Assembly (NCBI GenBank): GCA_023433065.1
Contig: JAEZET010000004.1
Coordinates: forward strand, 806,001-870,000
From: Cyanobacteria bacterium OH_CBrB_359
GTDB taxonomy: Bacteria; Cyanobacteriota; Vampirovibrionia; Gastranaerophilales; Gastranaerophilaceae
Length of the DNA: 64,000 nucleotides
Reading direction: 5' to 3'
A model generated the notes under the pieces. That model was not told the origin of the DNA. It did no database searches and was given only the letters and a program-made list of their open reading frames with translations. This document shows positions 15,668-23,618 of the stretch, one piece after another. Position 1 is the stretch's first letter. Each line of letters starts with the position of its first letter. A program made the position numbers and the translations under genes.

Positions 15668-17041
15668 GTGAATTATTACAATAATGTACTAGAAACAATA
15701 GGTAAAACGCCTTTAATCAAACTGAATAAGGTTACAGAAAGGCTTGGCGTAAATATCTTTGCTAAAGTCGAGTATTTTAACCCGGCAGGGAGCGCTAAGG
15801 ATAGACCTGCTTTAAGAATGATAGAAATGGCTGAAAAAGAAGGCTTACTAAAAGAAGGCAGCACAATAATCGAAGCTACGGCAGGAAATACTGGTGCTGG
15901 TTTAGCTTTAGTTGCCGCAAGTAAAGGCTACCGTTGTATATTTGTTTTGCCTGATAAAATGAGTGAAGATAAGGTTAATTTATTAAAGGCATATGGTGCG
16001 GAAGTTGTTATTACTCCGACTTCTGTAGCACCAGATTCGCCTGAAAGTTATAATGGGGTCGCAGATAGGCTCGCTAGAGAAATTCCTAATTCTTTTAGAC
16101 CTTCTCAATTTACAAATTTGAATAATCCTGAAGCACATTATTTATCGACAGGTAAAGAAATTTGGGAAGATTTAGAAGGACAAATAGATGTTTTTGTAGC
16201 GAGTATGGGGACTTGCGGAACAATTTCAGGAACAGGTAAATATTTAAAAGAACAAAATCCTAAATTAAAAGTTATAGGGGCAGACCCGGAAGGTTCAATA
16301 CTTTCAGGCGATTCTCCAAAGTCATATAAGGTTGAAGGGATAGGAGAAGACTTCATTCCTGCAACATACTACAGGCAGGTAGTTGATGAAATGGTCAGAG
16401 TTAGTGATGCTGAATCATTTTTAATGACAAGAAGACTCGCAAGAGAAGAAGGTCTTTTAGTAGGTGGTTCATCAGGAACGGCAGTAGCTGCTGCTGTTAA
16501 ATATGCTCAAAGAGTACCTAAAGGCAGTAATATTGTTGTTTTACTCCCTGATACAGGAAGAAACTATCTGACTAAAATATTTTCTGATGACTGGATGTTT
16601 GAAAACGGTTTCTTTACAGAAACTCCTCAACGAATAACAGTAGGAGAGGTTTTAAATCTAAAAGGCAGATTGCCTCATATACTTTCTGTGAATGCTAATG
16701 ACTATGCTGCTAACGCTGCAAGTATTATGAGAGAAAACGAGATTTCACAGCTTCCTGTAGTTTTAGAGGAGAAAATTGTAGGCGGAGTTAACGAGGTTAC
16801 ATTGCTCAAGCTGCTTTATGACGGAGTAAATCTTGAAACGAGCAAAGTCTATGACGTTATGGTCAATGCTTTGCCTCAATTAGAAACCAATATAGATATA
16901 TCAGAAGTCTATAGGCTTTTAATGGCAGGGTATGGCGGAGTAATAATTACTAAAAACGGTCATCCTGAGGGGTTTTTATCCAAGATGGATTTGGTTAATT
17001 TCTGGGAAAAGAGAACAAAAGCAAGGAGAGTATTAGTATGA
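15668..17041 (+). CDS. Cystathionine beta-synthase / cysteine synthase with CBS domains
   Basis: A protein of 457 residues. Residues 1 to about 310 form a fold-type II PLP enzyme: PLP Lys in NPAGSAK44DRPAL, the substrate loop EATAGNTGAGLALVA, and the phosphate-binding VGGSSGTA. Residues ~325-457 are a CBS-domain pair (ENEISQLPVVLEEKIVGGV, then AGYGGVIITKNGHPEGFLSK), usually a nucleotide or S-adenosylmethionine sensor. The start is GTG at 15668, 6 bases after AAAGGAG. Cystathionine beta-synthase or O-acetylserine-dependent synthase are both possible; the following gamma-lyase and CysE genes fit either. It overlaps the next gene by 4 bases. Confidence 0.86.
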   Translation: MNYYNNVLETIGKTPLIKLNKVTERLGVNIFAKVEYFNPAGSAKDRPALRMIEMAEKEGLLKEGSTIIEATAGNTGAGLALVAASKGYRCIFVLPDKMSEDKVNLLKAYGAEVVITPTSVAPDSPESYNGVADRLAREIPNSFRPSQFTNLNNPEAHYLSTGKEIWEDLEGQIDVFVASMGTCGTISGTGKYLKEQNPKLKVIGADPEGSILSGDSPKSYKVEGIGEDFIPATYYRQVVDEMVRVSDAESFLMTRRLAREEGLLVGGSSGTAVAAAVKYAQRVPKGSNIVVLLPDTGRNYLTKIFSDDWMFENGFFTETPQRITVGEVLNLKGRLPHILSVNANDYAANAASIMRENEISQLPVVLEEKIVGGVNEVTLLKLLYDGVNLETSKVYDVMVNALPQLETNIDISEVYRLLMAGYGGVIITKNGHPEGFLSKMDLVNFWEKRTKARRVLV

Positions 17042-18201
17042 AATTTTCAACAAAAGCAATACACATAGGACAAGAAGCCGACAGCACAACAGGTGCAACG
17101 ATTGTTCCAATTTATCAAACATCAACCTATACGCAAGAAGATATAGGAAAGCATAAGGGCTATGAATACACAAGAACAGGAAACCCAACAAGAACCGCAC
17201 TTGAAGAATGCCTTGCATCTCTTGAAGAAGGCAGATTCGGCTTGGCATTTGCTTCAGGTCTGGCTGCAACAACTGCTGTGTTGTCAATTTTAAAACAAGG
17301 TGATAACGTTGTAGCATCTGATGACTTATATGGCGGAACATACAGACTATTTGAAAAAATATATAAAAACTACGCAATAACCTTTACATATGTTGATGCA
17401 ACTGATATTAACCAAGTAAAATCGGCAATAAACCAGAATACAAAGCTCATTTGGCTCGAAACACCGACTAATCCTTTGCTTAAAATATATGATATAAAAG
17501 AAATTGCAACAATAGCAAAGCATAACGGCATACTTCTTGCTGTCGACAATACTTTTGCAACGCCATATTTTCAGCAGCCGTTGACTTTAGGTGCTGATAT
17601 TGTTGTTCACAGCACGACAAAATACATAGGCGGGCACTCTGATGTTATTGGTGGGGCAGTCATTTTAAACGATGAAAATGTTTATGAAAAAATAAAATTT
17701 TATCAGAACGCTGCAGGTGCTGTAACAAGCCCCTTTGATTCCTGGCTTACCTTGAGGGGGCTTAAGACGCTTTCTCTAAGAATGAAGCAACACGAAAAAA
17801 ACGCAAGGTTAATCGCAAGTGCACTCTCAGAACACCCTCAGGTAGAAGATACTTATTACCCAGGGTTAACTTCTCATCCACAGTTTGACCTTGCAACAAC
17901 ACAAATGAAAGGCTATGGCGGAATGATTACGATAAAAGTTAAAGGTGGTTACAAAGAAGCAAATAATTTTATCAAAAATCTAAAGATTTTCTCTCTCGCA
18001 GAAAGCCTTGGAGGCGTTGAGTCATTAGTTTGTCACCCCACAGCTATGACTCATGCCTCTATTCCTAAAGAAGAACGTGAAAAAAGAGGCATTACGGATA
18101 ATTTAGTAAGACTTTCTGTTGGTATAGAAGACTTAGAAGACTTGCTTACAGACCTTGATAATGCATTAAATCAAAATAATAAACTGGTAACAACTAACTA
18201 A
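17038..18201 (+). CDS. Cystathionine gamma-lyase/gamma-synthase family PLP enzyme
   Basis: A protein of 387 residues, full length for the Cys/Met-metabolism PLP family. PLP Lys is K195 in HSTTKYIGGHSD; YEYTRTGNPTR and SLGGVESLVCHPTAMTHASI are family signatures. With the preceding synthase it forms a transsulfuration pair that could make cysteine from homocysteine, or cystathionine from cysteine. Which direction cannot be told from the motifs. ATGA overlap with the gene before shows coupling. Confidence 0.9.
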   Translation: MKFSTKAIHIGQEADSTTGATIVPIYQTSTYTQEDIGKHKGYEYTRTGNPTRTALEECLASLEEGRFGLAFASGLAATTAVLSILKQGDNVVASDDLYGGTYRLFEKIYKNYAITFTYVDATDINQVKSAINQNTKLIWLETPTNPLLKIYDIKEIATIAKHNGILLAVDNTFATPYFQQPLTLGADIVVHSTTKYIGGHSDVIGGAVILNDENVYEKIKFYQNAAGAVTSPFDSWLTLRGLKTLSLRMKQHEKNARLIASALSEHPQVEDTYYPGLTSHPQFDLATTQMKGYGGMITIKVKGGYKEANNFIKNLKIFSLAESLGGVESLVCHPTAMTHASIPKEEREKRGITDNLVRLSVGIEDLEDLLTDLDNALNQNNKLVTTN

Positions 18202-18212
18202 AAGGTGAAAAT

Positions 18213-19001
18213 ATGCCCTATTCTTTAAGCATAAACCCAAAATCTTATAATAACAGGCCATTTGGTGCTAAAAAACTGAATGAGCCTCAAAATAAACATG
18301 ATTTTTTAAAAAATACTGCTAAAGTTGTGGCTATTGGTGGTGCTTTATTTTTTGCGGATTTGTTCTTAGCTAAGGGCAAAATTTTATCAACGTTAACAAA
18401 GAACAAAATTTCATTCATAAAAAATATGTCGAATGACCTTGATAATGTTGTTTTAAAAGACGGCTTTGCAACAAAAGGCAGAGTAGAGGCGTTCTTTAGT
18501 ACGCCAGGGCTTCATGCAGTTTGGGCCCACAGAATGAATCACAAACTTTATGAATGGAATATTCCTGTTTTGCCAAGAGTGATGCAGAATATAACAAGAT
18601 TCTTTACAGGGGTTGAAATTCACCCCGGGGCAACTATAGGTAAAAACCTTCTTATTGATCACACTGGTGCGATTATAGGTCAAACTGCAAAAGTCGGAGA
18701 TAACGTAACTATGGTGGGCAGAGTCGTTTTGGGCTCTACTGGTAAAGGTGATGAGTTCTTAAGGCACACTATTGTTGAAGATAATGTTTTGCTTGGGATG
18801 AATTCAACATTACTTGGAAGAATCAAGATAGGTAAAAACGCTAAAATCGGTGCAGGCTCCGTTGTTACTCATCCTGTACCTAAAGGCGCAACGGTTATAG
18901 GAAACCCCGCGAAAATTATCTCTGTAAACGGAAAGAAGCTTAAAGATGCACTTCTGTTGACAGAAAACAGTGTAGAAGAACTCAAGAAAATACAAAATTA
19001 A
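18213..19001 (+). CDS. cysE: Serine O-acetyltransferase-like protein with N-terminal membrane segment
   Basis: A protein of 262 residues. The second half is a left-handed beta-helix acetyltransferase: FTGVEIHPGATIGKNLLIDH and GQTAKVGDNVTMVGRVVLG match CysE, including the His residues of the active site. The first ~75 residues are unlike CysE. They carry SINPKSYNNRPFGAKK and a hydrophobic stretch KVVAIGGALFFADLFLA, a possible membrane anchor. The gene lies 11 bases after the gamma-lyase gene, behind AAAGGTGAAA. The role is to make O-acetylserine for the operon's PLP synthase. Confidence 0.84.
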   Translation: MPYSLSINPKSYNNRPFGAKKLNEPQNKHDFLKNTAKVVAIGGALFFADLFLAKGKILSTLTKNKISFIKNMSNDLDNVVLKDGFATKGRVEAFFSTPGLHAVWAHRMNHKLYEWNIPVLPRVMQNITRFFTGVEIHPGATIGKNLLIDHTGAIIGQTAKVGDNVTMVGRVVLGSTGKGDEFLRHTIVEDNVLLGMNSTLLGRIKIGKNAKIGAGSVVTHPVPKGATVIGNPAKIISVNGKKLKDALLLTENSVEELKKIQN

Positions 19002-19012
19002 GGAAAATAGTT

Positions 19013-19693
19013 ATGAACAATATACAAAACCTCTTTCAGGAAGAAGCAAATGAATTTGACAAAATATTTCCTATGCTCATTCCGTTTTATAATGAAATTT
19101 ATACTATGCTGGCTGAATCAATCCCTTTCAAGAATGATTTACCTGTACAAATACTTGATATTGGCTGTGGAACAGGTACGTTGGCTGAAATCCTAAAAGA
19201 TAATTTCCTATATGCAGAAATAACATGTATTGATTTTGCGGATAATATGCTTGAAATAGCTAAGAATAAGCTAAAAAAATATCCTGATGTCAAATTATTC
19301 AAAAGCGATTTTCATAAGTTTAAGCCTGACAAAAAATATGATGTTGTTGTGTCATCATTTGCACTTCACCATATTGAAAACGACTTTAAAAAAGTTGAAA
19401 CCTATAGAAAAATATATAATTCCTTAAATAACAACGGCATTTTTCTTAATGCTGATATCGTCCTTGGTGCAAATAAGGATATTGAAAATTTGGCTTTTAA
19501 AAAATGGAAGCAATTTTTAGGCGAAAATTTTTCTGATGTCGAAATCGAAAACGACCTGCTTCCAAGATATCAGACAGGCGACAATCCTTCAAAGCTTTTT
19601 AATCATTTAAAATGGCTTAGAGATATCGGTTTTAAAGAAGTTGAAACTATTTGGAAATACTATGGATTTACAATATTTGCCGGGATAAAATAA
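19013..19693 (+). CDS. Class I SAM-dependent methyltransferase
   Basis: A 226-residue Rossmann-fold methyltransferase. Motif I is ILDIGCGTGTLAEIL, acidic motif II is ITCIDFADNMLEIAK, and VVSSFALHHIEND is motif IV. The substrate is unknown. It lacks the Cys triad expected of arsenite methyltransferase ArsM, so methylation of arsenic is not supported despite the arsenic genes downstream. It lies between cysE and the ThiS-like gene in the same operon. Confidence 0.82.
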   Translation: MNNIQNLFQEEANEFDKIFPMLIPFYNEIYTMLAESIPFKNDLPVQILDIGCGTGTLAEILKDNFLYAEITCIDFADNMLEIAKNKLKKYPDVKLFKSDFHKFKPDKKYDVVVSSFALHHIENDFKKVETYRKIYNSLNNNGIFLNADIVLGANKDIENLAFKKWKQFLGENFSDVEIENDLLPRYQTGDNPSKLFNHLKWLRDIGFKEVETIWKYYGFTIFAGIK

Positions 19694-19708
19694 TTTAAAG
19701 GAGAAAAC

Positions 19709-19918
19709 ATGAGCAAAATCAAAGTTAAAATTAATGGAAAAGAAGTTGAGATTAATGAAAACTCTACTGTTCAAGGGCTCATACAGCAAAGACAAATCAC
19801 AGGTACGATGTTTGTGATTGAAAAGAATTTGCAAATTATTCAAAAAGACAAGTACAATGAAGTTGTTGTAAACCCCAATGACAGTTTAGAAATTGTCGGC
19901 TTTTTCGGTGGAGGTTAA
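19709..19918 (+). CDS. ThiS-family sulfur carrier protein
   Basis: A 69-residue ubiquitin-fold protein: VKINGKEVEINENSTVQGLI at the start and DSLEIVGFFGGG at the end. The Gly-Gly C-terminus is the thiocarboxylate site of ThiS, MoaD and CysO. In a cysteine operon it could give sulfur to the PLP synthase, as CysO does to CysM, or work in thiamine synthesis. No E1-like activating enzyme (ThiF/MoeB) is in view. Confidence 0.86.
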   Translation: MSKIKVKINGKEVEINENSTVQGLIQQRQITGTMFVIEKNLQIIQKDKYNEVVVNPNDSLEIVGFFGGG

Positions 19919-19927
19919 TATTTAAAA

Positions 19928-20563
19928 ATGAAAAAGGTTGTATGTTACGGTGATTCAAATACATTTGGCTTCAATCCGACAGATGGAAGTAGATATGATT
20001 CGAATACAAGATGGACCGGCATTTTAGCCAAAAGACTCGGTGATGATTTTGAAGTAATAGAAGAAGGTATGAATAATAGAACAGGATTTTTCAAAAGTCC
20101 TGACGGATTTATCCAGAGCGGGCAAGAATATCTACCAATTTTAGTTGAAAAGCATAAACCCATTGATATATTTATCTTGGCTCTTGGAACTAATGACTTG
20201 CAGAAGTTCTTTCAACTTGATGAAAATATTATTATTAAAAGGTTAGAATACTATGCACAAACTATCCATAGAAATAATCCAAATGTAGAAATACTTACGA
20301 TTTTACCTGTAGCTCTTGATAAAAGAATATTAAAAGGCTATTTTAAATGCCAATTTGATAAAAAATCAATAACTGATTCAATATGGATTCAAGAAATTTA
20401 TAAAACATTCTGTCATGATAACGACTGCCGTTTTTTAGATATAAATGAACAAGTTTCACCTTCAGATAAAGATGGTTTGCATTTTGATAAAGATTCCCAT
20501 AAAATAATTGCGGATTTGATTGCAGTTAGTATATTAGAAAAAACTAAGGGTTATAAGATTTAA
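19928..20563 (+). CDS. SGNH/GDSL-family hydrolase
   Basis: A 211-residue SGNH hydrolase. Block I is VVCYGDSNTFGFNP (Ser nucleophile), block III is ILALGTNDLQ, and block V is DGLHFDKDSHKI (Asp/His). There is no signal peptide, so it is cytoplasmic. Relatives are arylesterases and deacetylases. It could remove acetyl groups from metabolites of the operon, but no substrate can be named. It lies 9 bases after the ThiS-like gene. Confidence 0.84.
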   Translation: MKKVVCYGDSNTFGFNPTDGSRYDSNTRWTGILAKRLGDDFEVIEEGMNNRTGFFKSPDGFIQSGQEYLPILVEKHKPIDIFILALGTNDLQKFFQLDENIIIKRLEYYAQTIHRNNPNVEILTILPVALDKRILKGYFKCQFDKKSITDSIWIQEIYKTFCHDNDCRFLDINEQVSPSDKDGLHFDKDSHKIIADLIAVSILEKTKGYKI

Positions 20564-20613
20564 ATAATAACTTTATCTAAAAGGACTTAGGGATAGTTTA
20601 TTAGGAGAAAAGT

Positions 20614-21663
20614 ATGAGTAACAATGTATCTTGTAAAATGTCATTTATCGAAAGGCATCTTACATTGTGGATATTTTCCGCAATGGCTTTAGGTGTTGTA
20701 ATCGGGTATTTTATACCGAGTGTACAGATTTATATTAATAAATTTCAAATAGGTACAACAAATATTCCTATTGCAATCGGGCTTATTGCAATGATGTTTC
20801 CTCCTCTTGCAAAAGTAAAATATGAACAACTTCCAGAGGTTTTTAAGGATAAGAAAATATTAGGGTTGTCATTAGGTTTAAACTGGATTATAGGACCAGT
20901 TTTAATGTTCTTACTTGCAATAATTTTCTTGCATAATTATCCTGAATATATGGTAGGGCTTATTATGATAGGGCTTGCAAGGTGCATTGCTATGGTTCTT
21001 GTTTGGAATAATTTAGCTGAAGGTTCACCTGAATATGGAGCAGGACTTGTTGCTTTTAACAGTATATTTCAAGTACTATTTTTCAGTGTTTATGCTTGGT
21101 TTTTCATAACCGTTTTACCGCCTTTATTTGGCTTAAAAGGCTCAATAGTAGACGTTAATATAGAGATGATTACACAAAGTGTATTTATTTATCTTGGTAT
21201 TCCTTTTATCTTGGGCTTTTTGACTAGAACTATTCTTATAAAAATAAAAGGATATGACTGGTATCACAACGGTTTTGTTCATAGAATAGGACACATAACC
21301 CTTATAGCATTGTTGTTCACTATTGTTGTTATGTTCAGTTTAAAAGGCAATCTTATTGTACAAATTCCTATGGATGTAATAAGAATAGCTATTCCGCTTT
21401 CAATCTATTTTGCAATAATGTTCTTGTTCAGCTTTTTTATGAGCAAAAAACTGGGGGCAAATTATGAAAAATCAGCTACACTTGCTTTTACAGCAGCAGG
21501 AAATAACTTTGAATTAGCTATTGCAGTCGCAATTGCCGTTTTTGGGATAAGTTCAGGTGTAGCTTTTGCAGCAGTTATCGGACCATTAATAGAAGTACCT
21601 GTATTGATAAGCTTAGTTGATTTATCATTATGGTTTAAAAAGAAATACTTCAAGGAGATTTAA
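20614..21663 (+). CDS. arsB: ACR3-family arsenite efflux transporter
   Basis: A 349-residue protein with about ten membrane helices. It has the ACR3 signatures: LARC124IAMVLVWNNLAEG, with the helix Cys needed for arsenite transport, and AAGNNFELAIAVAIAVFG with the conserved Glu. It exports arsenite using the membrane potential. AGGAGAAAAGT precedes ATG. The gap from the SGNH gene is 50 bases with no terminator seen, so it may still be read from the cysteine operon. It overlaps the acetyltransferase gene by one base. Confidence 0.92.
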   Translation: MSNNVSCKMSFIERHLTLWIFSAMALGVVIGYFIPSVQIYINKFQIGTTNIPIAIGLIAMMFPPLAKVKYEQLPEVFKDKKILGLSLGLNWIIGPVLMFLLAIIFLHNYPEYMVGLIMIGLARCIAMVLVWNNLAEGSPEYGAGLVAFNSIFQVLFFSVYAWFFITVLPPLFGLKGSIVDVNIEMITQSVFIYLGIPFILGFLTRTILIKIKGYDWYHNGFVHRIGHITLIALLFTIVVMFSLKGNLIVQIPMDVIRIAIPLSIYFAIMFLFSFFMSKKLGANYEKSATLAFTAAGNNFELAIAVAIAVFGISSGVAFAAVIGPLIEVPVLISLVDLSLWFKKKYFKEI

Positions 21664-22097
21664 TGCCAGTTAACCTAATTAAATCTAAATCTAAAGACTT
21701 ATTATTGATAGAAGGACTTTTAAAACAGAATAATTTGCCATATCAAGATATCAAATCAGATAAAATAGACTTTTTCCTAGCTTATAAGGATTCTTTATTA
21801 ATAGGAATTGTGGGTCTAGAAGTGTTTGATAATATAGCCTTATTGCGTTCAATGGTGGTAAAAGAAGAATACAGAAATAAAGGCTATGGTTCAGAAATCT
21901 GTAAGCTAATCATAGACTATGCCAAGAATAAACAAATTAAAGAAATATATTTATTGACCTATACTGCTGATAAATATTTTAAAAAATTGCGATTTATAGA
22001 GCTTTTAAGAGATGAATTACCAAAAGAGATAAAGCAAACAAAACAATTTTCTCAATTATGCCCTTGCAGTGCAGTTTGCATGGTTTTGAAAATATAA
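21663..22097 (+). CDS. ArsN2-like GNAT acetyltransferase
   Basis: A 144-residue GNAT protein. Motif A is LRSMVVKEEYRNKGYGSEICK, the acetyl-CoA loop. The C-terminus KQTKQFSQLCPCSAVCM matches the end of 'arsenic resistance N-acetyltransferase ArsN2' proteins. Coupling to ACR3 (TAATG) supports an arsenic role. ArsN relatives acetylate arsenic-bearing amino-acid analogues; that activity is inferred here. Confidence 0.8.
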   Translation: MPVNLIKSKSKDLLLIEGLLKQNNLPYQDIKSDKIDFFLAYKDSLLIGIVGLEVFDNIALLRSMVVKEEYRNKGYGSEICKLIIDYAKNKQIKEIYLLTYTADKYFKKLRFIELLRDELPKEIKQTKQFSQLCPCSAVCMVLKI

Positions 22098-22129
22098 CAG
22101 AAAAAATAATTATAATCGAAAATACTCTA

Positions 22130-22151
22130 AAAACTCTTATTTAAGGGCTTT
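22130..22151 (+). terminator. Candidate terminator after the arsenic/cysteine operon
   Basis: CTCTTA (22134-22139) pairs with TAAGGG (22142-22147, one G-U pair). After one mismatch, AAA (22130-22132) pairs with TTT (22149-22151). The loop is only two bases and the T-run is broken, so it is a weak terminator, 33 bases after the stop. Confidence 0.35.
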
Positions 22152-22162
22152 AATATGATTTT

Positions 22163-22174
22163 CTGGGGCGAAAG
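22163..22174 (-). repeat. Copy of the tRNA-Gln 3' end (possible attachment-site remnant)
   Basis: CTGGGGCGAAAG is identical to 23421-23432, the last bases of tRNA-Gln read on the opposite strand, and lies in the same orientation 1.26 kb away. This is the arrangement left when an element integrates at a tRNA 3' end. No integrase gene remains. Confidence 0.45.
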
Positions 22175-22346
22175 TGTCTTGCTCGTTTGCGATAAACGTG
22201 TCTACAGACTTTCTTTTTACAAGCTTTGCTTGCTCCAAGAAAGCTCCTCCGCACTCTGCTCACTTGCGCAATTCTCATCTATGGTTCTCATCCAAGTTTT
22301 CTCAATATAAAAAAGAGACCACATAAATGTAATCTCTTTTATTATT
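22175..22346. other. GC-richer intergenic patch with a stem-loop
   Basis: The stretch from about 22160 to 22300 is visibly richer in G and C than its surroundings. A 24-codon minus frame (22291 to 22217) is present but not supported by a clear ribosome site. AAAAGAGA (22311-22318) pairs with TCTCTTTT (22333-22340), with an inner ACAT/ATGT pair. On the minus strand this could terminate a lost RNA, as the hairpin next to tRNA-Gln does. Confidence 0.35.
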
Positions 22347-22372
22347 CTGGGGCAAACAGACAGAGTTCGAAC
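22347..22372 (-). repeat. Degenerate tRNA 3' end relic
   Basis: CTGGGGC (22347-22353) and TTCGAAC (22366-22372) recur in the order and orientation of the acceptor end and T-loop of tRNA-Gln at 23421-23441, with a five-base longer spacer. A terminator-like hairpin lies just to the left, as at the real tRNA. The 5' half of a tRNA is absent, so this is a relic and not a working gene. Confidence 0.4.
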
Positions 22373-22472
22373 TATTGCGGAATATTTGTTTAAAAATAAT
22401 ACTTCATTAGATTTTATTTATGCAATGGAGAAAATTAAGCTCTACTATTTAAAAGCAGCATAAAAAAGTTCT

Positions 22473-23057
22473 TTATGGTTGTTCTGGGGTTTCACATTGG
22501 CTTCCAAAGAAATGAGCCCCCGATTCATAGTATTTAGACTCAAGATTATTTTTATTTTTAATCGATTCATCAAAATCAACTAAGCCTTTTGGATAATAAG
22601 CATTTGATATATCAGAATAGCTAATATTTTTATTTAATCCTAGTGCTTCAGCCATTGCATTTAATAATTCAATAATTTTAGGTTGTTGATCTGTAAAAGA
22701 AGAGTTTTCTCTTCTTAGTTCACCGTATAGGTTTTTCCAGCATTCTCTGACTTTTAAATCATCAATAAAAGCAATATCAATAATATTCAAATATCTTACA
22801 ACGTCATAATTAAGCAAACTGCCTCGATTAGCATACAATGTTTTAAATGTTTCATATCTAGAATTCCATTTTGCCTTACGTTCTTCAAGAATTGATAATA
22901 TTGATAAAGTAAATAATGGCGAAACTATAATAGCAAGTAGCTCTGCTTTTATATGCATAACTTTATAAATTAGCAATGAAACAATAATTAGCCCTATTAA
23001 CCAAAATATATTTATTCTTTGTCTAATATATTGTGATGTAAATTTTAACCATTCCAT
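22473..23057 (-). CDS. Membrane-anchored protein of unknown function (DUF6680-like)
   Basis: A protein of 194 residues. About residues 18-52 hold one or two hydrophobic segments (INIFWLIGLIIVSLLIY and AIIVSPLFTLSILSIL). The rest is a soluble helical domain whose pattern (YDVVRYLNIIDIAFIDDLKVRECWKNL) resembles the DUF6680 family; this is recalled similarity, not a search result. It lies alone between tRNA relics and tRNA-Gln, a typical accessory slot, so a phage-defence or mobile origin is possible but not shown. Confidence 0.6.
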   Translation of the reverse strand: MEWLKFTSQYIRQRINIFWLIGLIIVSLLIYKVMHIKAELLAIIVSPLFTLSILSILEERKAKWNSRYETFKTLYANRGSLLNYDVVRYLNIIDIAFIDDLKVRECWKNLYGELRRENSSFTDQQPKIIELLNAMAEALGLNKNISYSDISNAYYPKGLVDFDESIKNKNNLESKYYESGAHFFGSQCETPEQP

Positions 23058-23180
23058 ATTTTAATCCTCATATTTACTGATATAAATCAATTATCCATTA
23101 AAACATAAATAATATATTAATTTGTTAATTATTATGTATGATATCTTTACTTTTCTAGTTAAATTGGAAAGGAAACTGCT

Positions 23181-23345
23181 ATGAAAAAGCATATTGGATT
23201 AATTATTACTTTCAGCAAGAAGAAAGTTAGCAAGAACGAACAACAGCGAATCTTGGCTGAATATGTTGCTACGCTTATGCCTTGGGATAGGGAAGCTAAA
23301 AAGAAAAATTATAAAAGTTCGAATCCGTCAGGCATACTCCAATAA
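23181..23345 (+). CDS. Small 54-residue protein of unknown function
   Basis: ATG at 23181 follows GGAAAGGAAAC with good spacing. The frame gives a basic peptide with a hydrophobic start (MKKHIGLIITFSKKKVSKNE) and a Lys-rich end. A stem-loop with a T-run (23313-23357) overlaps its stop, which supports expression. It lies in the accessory spot before tRNA-Gln and was not recognised. Confidence 0.45.
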   Translation: MKKHIGLIITFSKKKVSKNEQQRILAEYVATLMPWDREAKKKNYKSSNPSGILQ

Positions 23346-23357
23346 TCGAACTTTTTT
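23313..23357 (+). terminator. Intrinsic terminator of the 54-residue gene
   Basis: AAAAGTTCGA (23313-23322) pairs perfectly with TCGAACTTTT (23346-23355) across a 23-base loop. The T-run spans 23352-23357. Confidence 0.5.
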
Positions 23358-23384
23358 AATAAGCTGAAACGCTTTAATAGCAAT

Positions 23385-23414
23385 AAAAAAAGACTTGCAT
23401 TTCTACAAGTCTTT
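23385..23414 (-). terminator. Terminator of tRNA-Gln
   Basis: AAAGACTTG (23389-23397) pairs with CAAGTCTTT (23406-23414). Read on the minus strand, the stem follows the tRNA 3' end at once and is followed by a run of T (plus-strand A at 23385-23391). Confidence 0.75.
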
Positions 23415-23417
23415 AAT

Positions 23418-23492
23418 TGGCTGGGGCGAAAGGATTCGAACCTCTGAATGCCTGGACCAAAACCAGGTGCCTTACCACTTGGCGACGCCCCA
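23418..23492 (-). tRNA. tRNA-Gln (anticodon TTG), CCA encoded
   Basis: On the minus strand the acceptor TGGGGCG (5' end at 23492) pairs with CGCCCCA. The anticodon arm CTGG-TTTTGGT-CCAG gives anticodon TTG (Gln). The T-arm carries GTTCGAATCC and the 3' CCA is encoded at 23420-23418. The length is 75 bases with CCA. It has its own promoter and terminator. Confidence 0.95.
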
Positions 23493-23511
23493 ACAAGGGG
23501 TTGTACATATA

Positions 23512-23540
23512 ATATTATTAAGACAATACTTAAAAGTCAA
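23512..23540 (-). promoter_or_regulatory. Promoter of tRNA-Gln
   Basis: On the minus strand, TTGACT (23540-23535) and TAATAT (23517-23512) are separated by 17 bases. The expected start lies about a dozen bases before the tRNA 5' end. Confidence 0.72.
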
Positions 23541-23577
23541 GTTTTTTGTTTCCCTGTATACTTTCAATCGTTTTTAT

Positions 23578-23586
23578 TGCTATAAT
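23578..23586 (+). promoter_or_regulatory. Extended -10 promoter for nusB-ftsY
   Basis: TGCTATAAT is an extended -10 element (TGn plus TATAAT at 23581-23586), 33 bases before the nusB ATG. No strong -35 is visible, as is common for extended -10 promoters. Confidence 0.5.
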
Positions 23587-23618
23587 ATATTTAATAAATA
23601 GTTAATAAGGATTTTGAC

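Noticed and set aside
19013..19693. Arsenite methyltransferase ArsM
   Set aside because: Only generic SAM-binding motifs are present; the conserved Cys residues needed to bind arsenite are missing.
22217..22291. 24-codon minus-strand frame in the GC-richer patch
   Set aside because: No clear ribosome site, no terminator of its own, and the patch lies among tRNA relics; composition alone does not make it a gene.
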